Below, piece by piece: positions 24,799 to 32,451 of a DNA stretch of 64,000 nucleotides (positions within the stretch are counted from its first letter, which is position 1; the number at the start of each line of letters is the position of its first letter). The stretch is from JACSRF01 sp964504445 (GTDB taxonomy: Bacteria > Chloroflexota > Anaerolineae > Promineifilales > Promineifilaceae). Below the pieces are notes generated by a model that was not told the origin of the DNA, did no database searches, and saw only the letters and a program-made list of their open reading frames with translations. The position numbers and the translations under genes are program-made. The DNA is taken from contig CAZDEO010000004.1 of assembly GCA_964504445.1 (NCBI GenBank), positions 52,180 through 116,179 on the forward strand, given 5' to 3'.

Positions 24799-25728
24799 TT
24801 ATGCGGGTCGCAAAATCTCGGCTATTTTTTCGGCCACCGTTACTGCGGCGGAAATTTGGGCGTCTACGGTGCTGGCGGCAATGTGGGGGGTGGCAATAAC
24901 GCGCTCGTGCTGGGCTAGCTTGCTGTCAATGGCTGGCTCGCTGGCGAATACGTCTAGGGCGGCGCCGGCAAGACGGCCGTTTTCTAGGGCATCTAGCAGC
25001 GCTTCCTCATCAATTAGCCCGCCCCGCGCTGTGTTGATGAGGAAAGCGGTGGGTTTCATCAGGGCGAGCTGTTCCGCGCCAATCATGCCTGCCGTTTCTG
25101 GGGTGTGGGGTACGTGCAGGGTCACAAAGTCTGCGGCGCGCAACAGGTCGAGGAGGTCAACAGCCGTGACCCCCTCTGCCAGCCCCAGTTCCGGCGTGAA
25201 GCGGCGCTGGTTGCTGAGGATTTTCATGTCGAAGGCGCGGGCGCGCACGGCTACTTCGCGCCCAATGCGCCCAAAGCCGACAATGCCCAGGATTTTGCCC
25301 GCCAATCCTGTGCCCATGAATGCTTTTTTCTCCCACTTGCCCGCTTTTAGCCCCCAATCGGCGCGGGGCAGGCGGCGGGCCAGGGCCAGCATGAGGGCCA
25401 GGGTGTGTTCGGCGACAGCCAGGGTATTGGCGTCGGGGCTGTTGACCACGGTAATGCCCCGCGCGGAGGCAACGGCCGTGTCTATGTTGTCTAGCCCGGA
25501 ACCGGCGCGACCAATCACCTTGAGCCGGGTGGCCTTTTCCAAAACAGATTGGCGTACTTTTGTGGCGCTGCGCACGATTATGCCGTCATAATCACCAATG
25601 ATCTGGCTTAGTTCTGCGGCAGATAGGCCGGGGCGGGTGTCTACAGTTGCCCATTCTTGGAGCATGACAATGCCTGCATCGGCAATGGGGTCGCATATTA
25701 GCACGCGGGGGCGCGGGGTATCGCTCAT
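24799..25728 (-). CDS. D-3-phosphoglycerate dehydrogenase-like 2-hydroxyacid dehydrogenase
   Basis: 309 residues: substrate and NAD domains without the ACT tail of longer SerA proteins. Seen: RAGSGLDNID, the NAD loop GIVGFGRIGREVA, the catalytic Arg in LINTARGGLIDEEAL, Glu in DVFASEP and His in TPHIAAST. The likely reaction is 3-phosphoglycerate to phosphohydroxypyruvate in serine synthesis, though related hydroxyacids are possible. The middle domain of the 909-residue fusion at 42894 is a clear paralogue with these catalytic residues changed. A repeat tract separates it from pyruvate kinase. Confidence 0.88.
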   Translation of the reverse strand: MSDTPRPRVLICDPIADAGIVMLQEWATVDTRPGLSAAELSQIIGDYDGIIVRSATKVRQSVLEKATRLKVIGRAGSGLDNIDTAVASARGITVVNSPDANTLAVAEHTLALMLALARRLPRADWGLKAGKWEKKAFMGTGLAGKILGIVGFGRIGREVAVRARAFDMKILSNQRRFTPELGLAEGVTAVDLLDLLRAADFVTLHVPHTPETAGMIGAEQLALMKPTAFLINTARGGLIDEEALLDALENGRLAGAALDVFASEPAIDSKLAQHERVIATPHIAASTVDAQISAAVTVAEKIAEILRPA

Positions 25729-25740
25729 TGTGTTCCTCCG

Positions 25741-25792
25741 TAGATAGCGTGTAGAGCTAGAGATAGCGTGTAGAGGAGAGCCTCTCTAGCTC
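25741..25792. repeat. 7-bp repeat tract (TAGAGAT family)
   Basis: AGATAGC, GTGTAGA, GCTAGAG, ATAGCGT and GTAGAGG, then inverted CCTCTCTAGCTC. It fills the gap between serA-like and pyk. Related to 51620-51672. Confidence 0.6.
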
Positions 25793-27551
25793 AGCGGGAA
25801 ATGATGCCTTGTTTGCTGTTCATGGTGACCATGAGGCCGTTGGTGAGTTTGGCGAAGTCATCTCCGACGCCAATGACGGCGGGGATGCCTAGCTCCATGG
25901 CGACGGTGTGGGCGTGGCAGTTTGGCCCGCCGTCGCGGGTGATGAGGCCGGCGGCGCGGCGCAGGTAGGGAATGAGGCTGCGGTCGCTGGCGGTGACGAC
26001 AATGATTTCATCGCTGTCAATGTCGTCTTTTAGCTTTTCGATGGGGAGTTGTAGGTGGCGAATACGGCCGTTGACCACCTCTTCCAGCACCCCCAAGCCG
26101 CGCGCCAGCACCACTGGCACCGTTTCCACCCGCATCAGGTTGGTGGAGCCGATGAGGTTGGGCGAAATGCCCGCCGTCATGACCACCGTGTCGCCTTCCT
26201 GCAGCAAGCCCGCCGACCGCACCTGTTCCAGGGCGCTGTCTAAAATCTCCTTGCTGCTGTCGCCCCGTTCGCCCAGCAGGGGCCAGACGCCGTGGAAGAG
26301 CAGCAGGCGACGTTGGGTGATGGGGCTAGGCGTAATGGCGTAAATGGGACAAGGCGGGCGGTAGCGAGAGAGCATTTCGGCGGTGCGCCCGGAGACGGTG
26401 GCGGAGAGAATGGCGGCGGCGCCCAGGTCGTGGGCGGTTTCGCAGGTGGCGTGGCTGACGGCGTCGGTGACGGTGGAAACGGGGCGCTGAACGTAGGACG
26501 GCCGTTCCCAGGCCCCAAAGGTTTGTTCTTCTACGTCGGCGGCAATTTTGACCATGGTTTCCACAGCGCGCAGCGGATATTTACCGGCGGCTGTTTCGCC
26601 GGAGAGCATGACTGCGTCGGTGCCGTCAATGATGGCGTTGGCCACGTCTGACGCTTCGGCACGGGTGGGGCGTGGGTTGCGAATCATGGAGTCGAGCATT
26701 TGCGTGGCGGTGATCACCGGCTTGCCGGCCGTGTTGCACTTGCGGATGAGCATTTTTTGGATCATGGGCACTTTTTCTGCCGCTACCTCAATGCCCAGGT
26801 CGCCCCGGGCGACCATGATGCCGTCGGCTTCGGCGATGATGGCGTCAATTTGCTTTAATGCTTCGGGTTTTTCGATTTTGGCGATGACGGGTACGGGACG
26901 GCCGTAATCACTTAATTCGTGAATGCGGGCTTTTAGCTGGTGCACCTCATCTACCGAGCGCACAAAGGACAGGGCGATCCAATCCACATTTTCCGACAGG
27001 GCAAACTCCAAATCTTGCCAATCTTTTTCGGTGATGGCGGGGATGGCGAGGGAGGCGTTGGGCAAGTTTAGCCCTTTGTTGGATTGAAGGAGACCGCCAG
27101 TTATGACCAGGGCACGGATGTCCACGCCGTCGGTTTCTTGCACGCGCACCTCTAAAAGCCCGTCGTCCATGAGAATGCGGTCTCCTGGCTCGACTTGTTC
27201 TGGCAGGGTGGCGTATTGCAACGGAATGAAGGCCGGCTCGTCCCCAGCCGCCGGGTGGCCAACCCCTTCGCGCTTGCTGAGGATGACAGCTTCACCGGCG
27301 GTAAGGAGGATGCCTTCCCCCATGTTGCCGACGCGCAGCTTGGGGCCTTGCAGGTCTACCAGAATGGCTACCGGGCGGTTTAGCTCGGTGGAAATCTGGC
27401 GAATGCGGCGGATGTTTTCGCCATGGACTTGGGCATCACCGTGGGAAAAGTTGAGCCGGGCGACGTTCATGCCTGCTTCGACCAATTGGCGCAATATGTC
27501 TGGGTCGCGGCTGGCTGGACCAATGGTGCAAACGATTTTTGTTCTGAGCAT
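25791..27551 (-). CDS. pyk: Pyruvate kinase with C-terminal PEP-utilizer domain
   Basis: 586 residues. The core (about 1-475) shows TKIVCTIGPASR, ARLNFSHGD, the catalytic IAKIEKPEAL, MVARGDLGIEVA and ITATQMLDSMIRNPRPTRAE. A C-terminal domain of about 100 residues resembles the swivelling PEP-utilizer mobile domain (GGPNCHAHTVAMELGIPAV), with Cys-His where such domains usually have Ser-His. It makes ATP and pyruvate in glycolysis. Its neighbours are a serA-like dehydrogenase and ABC genes. Confidence 0.95.
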   Translation of the reverse strand: MLRTKIVCTIGPASRDPDILRQLVEAGMNVARLNFSHGDAQVHGENIRRIRQISTELNRPVAILVDLQGPKLRVGNMGEGILLTAGEAVILSKREGVGHPAAGDEPAFIPLQYATLPEQVEPGDRILMDDGLLEVRVQETDGVDIRALVITGGLLQSNKGLNLPNASLAIPAITEKDWQDLEFALSENVDWIALSFVRSVDEVHQLKARIHELSDYGRPVPVIAKIEKPEALKQIDAIIAEADGIMVARGDLGIEVAAEKVPMIQKMLIRKCNTAGKPVITATQMLDSMIRNPRPTRAEASDVANAIIDGTDAVMLSGETAAGKYPLRAVETMVKIAADVEEQTFGAWERPSYVQRPVSTVTDAVSHATCETAHDLGAAAILSATVSGRTAEMLSRYRPPCPIYAITPSPITQRRLLLFHGVWPLLGERGDSSKEILDSALEQVRSAGLLQEGDTVVMTAGISPNLIGSTNLMRVETVPVVLARGLGVLEEVVNGRIRHLQLPIEKLKDDIDSDEIIVVTASDRSLIPYLRRAAGLITRDGGPNCHAHTVAMELGIPAVIGVGDDFAKLTNGLMVTMNSKQGIISR

Positions 27552-27625
27552 AGTTTCCCCCTAAAAAATGATTGATGTTGGGTAACGGCCGTCATTTTAC
27601 CATAGGTAGGGGGAAAGCGTGGAGG

Positions 27626-29449
27626 TTAAGAAGTGGCGGGGTTGATGGTGAGTGCCCCCAGGTCGTAAACGGCCGTGCGCTCGCGGCGGAACTGTTGGGT
27701 GTAGAGGCGGTAGTAATGGCCTTGTTGGCGAATGAGTTTGGCGTGGCTGCCCATTTCGGCGATACGGCCGTTTTCAATCACCAAAATGCGGTCAGCCCGT
27801 TTGATAGTACTCAGGCGGTGGGCGATGACGAAGCTGGTACGGCCGTCCATGACCGCCTCCATACCCCGCTGGATGAGGGCTTCGGTGAGCGTGTCTACAG
27901 AGCTGGTGGCCTCGTCCATGATGAAGATTTCGGGCTGGGCGAGAATGGCCCGCGCCAGGCTGAGGAGCTGTTTTTGGCCGACGGAGAGCAGCCCACCCCC
28001 TTCGCCTACGTCGGTGTCGTACTCTTGCTCCAGGGTGACGATGAAATCATGGGCGCCGGCCAGTTTGGCAGCTTCAAGCACTTCATCGTCACTGGCTGTG
28101 AGACGGCCGTAGCGAATATTTTCCTTTACCGTGCCCGAAAACAGGTGCGGCGTTTGCAGCACCATCCCCAGGCGAGAGTGAATGGCGTCCAGGGTCAGGT
28201 CGGTGTAATCATACCCGGCAATGCGAATGACGCCGCGCTTTGGCTCGTAAAAGCGGCACAGCAGGTTCACAATGGTAGACTTGCCGCCCCCCGTTGCCCC
28301 CACCAGGGCGATGGTTTCGCCGGCGCGCACGTGCAGGGTAAAGTCTTCCAGCACCGGCTTGGCTTCTTCATAGTAAAAGGTGACATTCTCAAACAAAATA
28401 TCCCCCCGCAGGGAAGGTGGGTTGATGGCATCCGGCTTTTCCTGAATCTCCGGCACGGCGTCAATAAGGGAGAAAGCGCGCTCGGCGGAAGCCACCGACT
28501 GCTGCATTTGCGCATAGACCCGCGCCATCTCCTGCACCGGCCACAGCATAAAGGTGATGTAGCTGACAAAGGCCTGAATGTCGCCGATACTCATATCCCC
28601 AATGGTGAACTGGAAACCGCCATACCAGATGACGGCCGCCACGCCAAAGGCGCTGATGATTTGCACCACCGGCAAGAAGAGGGCAGACAGCCACGCAGCG
28701 CGGTAGGAAGCGCGGTACATGTCTTGGGTAAGGCTTTGGAATTCGTGCAGGTCTTTTTCTTCACTGGTGAGGGACTTGGTGACGCGTACGCCCATGATGT
28801 TTTCATTGTAGGCGCCGGTGATTTTGGAGTTGATTTTGCGCACCTGGCGGAACTCATCCAAAATGCGTTTTTTGAACTGCACGGCAACGATAATGAGGAC
28901 GGGCACAATGAACAGCACAGCCAGGGCCATTTTCCAGTTGATGATGAACATGAAGATGACGGCAATGCCTACGTTGGTAATGCCCCAGGTGATGTCTAGC
29001 AGCCCCCAGGTGACGAGTTCGGCGATGCGTTCGGAGTCGGAGGTGACGCGGGACATGATCCAGCCTACGGGGGTGCGGTCGAAGTAGGAGAAGGAGAGGC
29101 TCTGCAAATGGTTGAACATTTTGCGCCGCAGGTCGTAGCGAATGCGTTCCCCCAGGACGCCGGCCAGGTAGATGAAGGCGAAAACCCAGACCGATTGCAG
29201 TATCATGACGCCGGCGTAGATGCCCAGGTAGCGCACCAGGGCCTGCATGTCTTGGCCGAGGATGGCGTCGTCTACAATGCGCTTGGTGAGGTAGGTGAAA
29301 AGGGAGTCGCCGAAGCTGACCAGGGTGATGGCGACCAGAAAGCCGACCAACATGCGGCGGTAGGGCATGGCTTGTTGGAGGATGCGCAGGATGGTACGGC
29401 CGTTGAACTGGGTCTGGAATTCTTCTTCTTCAAATTGAATAGTTGACAT
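27626..29449 (-). CDS. ABC exporter half-transporter (second pair, canonical half)
   Basis: 607 residues: six-helix domain (about 1-320), then NBD with Walker A GATGGGKST, signature LSVGQKQLLSLARA, Walker B IFIMDEATSSVD and H-loop IAHRLSTIKRAD. The catalytic Glu is present. There is no repeat insertion at the A-loop, in contrast with the genes at 8651 and 10922. It lies downstream of a partner gene, 59 bases apart with a repeat tract between. Substrate unknown; multidrug or lipid export is usual for the family. Confidence 0.92.
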   Translation of the reverse strand: MSTIQFEEEEFQTQFNGRTILRILQQAMPYRRMLVGFLVAITLVSFGDSLFTYLTKRIVDDAILGQDMQALVRYLGIYAGVMILQSVWVFAFIYLAGVLGERIRYDLRRKMFNHLQSLSFSYFDRTPVGWIMSRVTSDSERIAELVTWGLLDITWGITNVGIAVIFMFIINWKMALAVLFIVPVLIIVAVQFKKRILDEFRQVRKINSKITGAYNENIMGVRVTKSLTSEEKDLHEFQSLTQDMYRASYRAAWLSALFLPVVQIISAFGVAAVIWYGGFQFTIGDMSIGDIQAFVSYITFMLWPVQEMARVYAQMQQSVASAERAFSLIDAVPEIQEKPDAINPPSLRGDILFENVTFYYEEAKPVLEDFTLHVRAGETIALVGATGGGKSTIVNLLCRFYEPKRGVIRIAGYDYTDLTLDAIHSRLGMVLQTPHLFSGTVKENIRYGRLTASDDEVLEAAKLAGAHDFIVTLEQEYDTDVGEGGGLLSVGQKQLLSLARAILAQPEIFIMDEATSSVDTLTEALIQRGMEAVMDGRTSFVIAHRLSTIKRADRILVIENGRIAEMGSHAKLIRQQGHYYRLYTQQFRRERTAVYDLGALTINPATS

Positions 29450-29454
29450 AGTTT

Positions 29455-29514
29455 GGTAAACCGTTGTCCGTAAACCGTAATCCGTTGTCCATAAACGGTT
29501 TACGCATTTTACGC
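29455..29514. repeat. 7-bp repeat tract (CCGTAAA family)
   Basis: CCGTTGT, CCGTAAA, CCGTAAT, CCGTTGT and CCATAAA heptads, then inverted CGGTTTACG. It fills the gap between two ABC genes and supplies the stop of the upstream one. Confidence 0.75.
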
Positions 29515-31344
29515 CATGGCGCTGGCTAACTCCTGCTCCAATTCGCCCTCAATTTGCGCCTGCAGGTTAAAGATTTGTTGGTAGGCGTCGTCTTTTTGAG
29601 CCATTAGCTCCTCGTGGGTGCCCATTTGCACGATGCGCCCCTTGTCCAGCACCAAAATCAGGTCGGCGCGCATGACGGTTTGAATGCGGTGGGCGATGAT
29701 GAAGGTGGTGCGCCCTTGCATTAGGGTGTCCAGCGCTTCGCGAATGGCCGCCTCGGTTTCCGTGTCTACGGAGGAGGTGGCATCATCTAAAATGAGGATG
29801 CGCGGGTTTTTGAGTAGGGTGCGGGCCAGGGTGATGCGTTGTTTTTGCCCGCCGGAGAGGGTGACCCCTTTTTCGCCGACGAGGGTGTTGTAGCCGTTGG
29901 GAAAGGTGAGGATGACGTCGTGGATGGCTGCGGCCTGGGCCGCAACCACCATTTCTGTTTCGCTCACGGGGCGATCCACGCCGTAGAGAATGTTGTCGCG
30001 GATGGTGCGGGAGAAGAGGAAGGGCTCTTGCTGCACAATGCCGATTTGCTGGCGTAGGTAGCGGCGGGGGTAGTGGCGTAGCTCACGGCCGTCTAGGGTG
30101 ATGCTGCCGGCAGTGTAGTCGTAAAAGCGGGGCAGCAGGTTGACCAGGGAGGTTTTGCCCGCGCCGGTGGACCCAATGAGGGCGATGATTTGCCCTGCCC
30201 GGCAGCGGAAGGTGATGTCGTGGAGAATGGGGATTTCAGCTTTGTCGGGGGTGTCGCCGGCATAGCTGAAGTGCACGTGGTCAAAGAGAATGTCACCCTG
30301 CAGTGGTTCTTGGGGTTGAAAACGGCCGTCGTCCAGGGGTTCCCGGTCTTGCTGGATTATTTCTAAGATACGGCCGTAAGAAACCAGCCCTGTAGACATT
30401 TGCACAATCAGCCGCCCCAACTGCCGCAGCGGCCACACAATCCAGCTTAGTAGCCCCATGTAAGCGATGAAGGTACCCACGGTAATGGTTCCTTCAATTG
30501 CCAGCCGCGCCCCAAAATAGTAGCCGACGATAAGCTGGATAAAGACCAGTAGGTCGGTGCTGGGCCAGTACAGGGCGTGCATAATGAGCAGCCGCTTGCC
30601 GCGGCTAAACCGTTCGAAATTGTCCGCCTCAAATTTGTCAATTTCATATTCCTGTCGTGCAAAGGCTTTCACCACGCGAATGCCGGTGAGATTCTCTTGC
30701 AAGGTGGTGCTTAGCTTTCCTTCCTGTTCCTGAAACTCTTCGTAGCGCACGGAGATTTTGCGGAAAAAGAGGATGGAGGTGAGGAATATAAAGGGCACCA
30801 GGACAATGGAAAGCAGCGCCAGGCCAACGTGCAGGTTTAGCAGGGCGATGAAGTTGATGATGAAGATGAGGGTGATGCGGCCGATGCTGATAGCTTGCTC
30901 GGCGTAAAAGCGGCGGATGGCGTCTACGTCGGAGGTGGCGCGCTGGATGAGTTCGCCGGTGGGGGTTTTGTCGTGGTAGGCAAAGGAGAGGCGCTGGATG
31001 TGGTCGTAGAGATAATCGCGCAGGCGTTGGGTGGCGCCTTCGGCTGTTTCAGCCGCCCACCGCCCGCTGAGGAAGGTGAAAACGCCCTGGAAAACGGCCA
31101 ACCCGATGAAGCCCAACGCAACTAGGGGTAGCTGGGCCAACACGTTGTTGCTGAATAGCACGTCGTCGGTGAAGAAGCGCAGCAGGTAGTAGAAGACGGT
31201 ACGCGAGAGGGCTGCCAGCCCTACGGCTAGTGTGGCCCATAGGTAAAGCCATTGGTAGCCGCTGAGCATGGACCATAGCCCTACCCAGCGGGATTGCTGG
31301 GCCAGCTTTTTGAGGTCAAAGGGCGGGGGAGCGGGTGTGTTCAA
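29509..31344 (-). CDS. ABC exporter half-transporter (second pair, Walker B Asp-Asp half)
   Basis: 611 residues with the same layout as its partner. Walker A GSTGAGKTS, signature LSGGQKQRITLARTL, Walker B ILILDDATSSVD and H-loop IAHRIQTVMRAD. The catalytic Glu is Asp, as in one half of many heterodimeric exporters. It is first in the minus-strand pair. Upstream to 31533 lie a GTTGGTT repeat tract and the divergent start of the CDF gene. Confidence 0.92.
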   Translation of the reverse strand: MNTPAPPPFDLKKLAQQSRWVGLWSMLSGYQWLYLWATLAVGLAALSRTVFYYLLRFFTDDVLFSNNVLAQLPLVALGFIGLAVFQGVFTFLSGRWAAETAEGATQRLRDYLYDHIQRLSFAYHDKTPTGELIQRATSDVDAIRRFYAEQAISIGRITLIFIINFIALLNLHVGLALLSIVLVPFIFLTSILFFRKISVRYEEFQEQEGKLSTTLQENLTGIRVVKAFARQEYEIDKFEADNFERFSRGKRLLIMHALYWPSTDLLVFIQLIVGYYFGARLAIEGTITVGTFIAYMGLLSWIVWPLRQLGRLIVQMSTGLVSYGRILEIIQQDREPLDDGRFQPQEPLQGDILFDHVHFSYAGDTPDKAEIPILHDITFRCRAGQIIALIGSTGAGKTSLVNLLPRFYDYTAGSITLDGRELRHYPRRYLRQQIGIVQQEPFLFSRTIRDNILYGVDRPVSETEMVVAAQAAAIHDVILTFPNGYNTLVGEKGVTLSGGQKQRITLARTLLKNPRILILDDATSSVDTETEAAIREALDTLMQGRTTFIIAHRIQTVMRADLILVLDKGRIVQMGTHEELMAQKDDAYQQIFNLQAQIEGELEQELASAMA

Positions 31345-31360
31345 GGTATTTTTGCGGGTT

Positions 31361-31397
31361 TATTGGTGGGCTGGCTTGTTGGTTTGTTGGTTGGATT
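31361..31397. repeat. 7/8-bp repeat tract (GTTGGTT family)
   Basis: TTGGTGGGC, TGGCTTG, TTGGTTTG and TTGGTTGG units, in the divergent gap between the ABC pair and the CDF gene. Confidence 0.55.
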
Positions 31398-31533
31398 TTA
31401 GCTAAGCATCTATCTATCCAAGCATTATACCAGCTCACCATTAGACAACTGCCTAATCTTCAGGCGGCAAGCATATCCTATTCCGTGAGTTTCGTCACTT
31501 GTTTTTGGCCAATAAAGACGTGACAATGGGCCT

Positions 31534-32448
31534 ATGAGTTCAAGAAGGGGATTGACGCGGTATGCGTGGTTGTCTATTGGTACGGCCGTGCTTACCATTT
31601 TGCTCAAATTTTCGGCCTATGTGCTGACAGGTTCGGTCGGTTTATTGTCTGACGCCCTGGAATCGGGGGTGAATTTGGTGGCGGCGGTGCTGGCGCTGGT
31701 GGTGTTAATGGTGGCGACCCAGCCCCCGGACGATGAACACGCTTACGGCCATGACAAAGCGGAGTATTTTTCCAGCGGCGTGGAGGGGGTGCTGATTGTC
31801 ATTGCAGCGATAACCATAGCGGTAACGGCCGTGCAGCGTCTCTTAAATCCACAACCTTTAGAGCAAGTGGGAATAGGCTTGTTGGTGTCGGTAGTCGCCG
31901 CCATGCTTAACGGCATTGTGGCCCGCATTTTGCTGCGGGCGGGCCGCAAATATAATTCGGTGACGTTAATAGCTGACAGCAAGCATTTAATGACCGACGT
32001 GTGGACTTCCGGGGGCGTGGTGGTGGGTGTAGGCGCGGTGGCGCTAACGGGCTGGCAGTGGCTAGACCCGGTGATTGCACTGCTGGTAGCGGCGCAAATT
32101 GTTTTTTCAGGGGCGCGGTTGGTGCGCGAGTCGGTGTTGGGGCTGATGGACACGGCCTTGCCGCCGGAGGAGTTGGCGCAGGTAACGGCCGTTTTGGAGC
32201 AGTACCGGCGTAAAGACCATGTTGATTATCATGCCTTGCGCACGCGCCGGGCCGGCGCCCAGCGCTTTGTGTCGGTGCATGTGCAGGTGCCGGGGGAATG
32301 GAGCGTGCAAAAGGGGCACAATCTGGCTGAGGAGATAGAGCGGGCGCTGCGCCAGGCGGTGCAGCCTGTTTCCCTTATCTTGCACATTGAGCCTATTGAA
32401 GACCCTTGTTCGTGGGACGATATTGCTCTGGTGCGAGATGATGGATAG
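31534..32448 (+). CDS. Cation diffusion facilitator family transporter
   Basis: 304 residues. Six membrane helices with the metal-site motifs LLSDALESGVN (TM2), HAYGHDKAEYFS and DSKHLMTDVW (TM5), then a cytoplasmic C-terminal domain of about 90 residues. It exchanges divalent metal for protons. In TM2 the pattern is E-x-x-x-N where many members have H/D-x-x-x-D, so metal choice may differ. It diverges from the ABC pair and ends three bases before the convergent GH3 gene. Confidence 0.88.
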   Translation: MSSRRGLTRYAWLSIGTAVLTILLKFSAYVLTGSVGLLSDALESGVNLVAAVLALVVLMVATQPPDDEHAYGHDKAEYFSSGVEGVLIVIAAITIAVTAVQRLLNPQPLEQVGIGLLVSVVAAMLNGIVARILLRAGRKYNSVTLIADSKHLMTDVWTSGGVVVGVGAVALTGWQWLDPVIALLVAAQIVFSGARLVRESVLGLMDTALPPEELAQVTAVLEQYRRKDHVDYHALRTRRAGAQRFVSVHVQVPGEWSVQKGHNLAEEIERALRQAVQPVSLILHIEPIEDPCSWDDIALVRDDG

Positions 32449-32451
32449 GGG

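Noticed and set aside
28628..28638. A further octamer site in the 27626 gene
   Set aside because: The sequence reads ACGGCCGC, not the exact palindrome; near matches were not counted.
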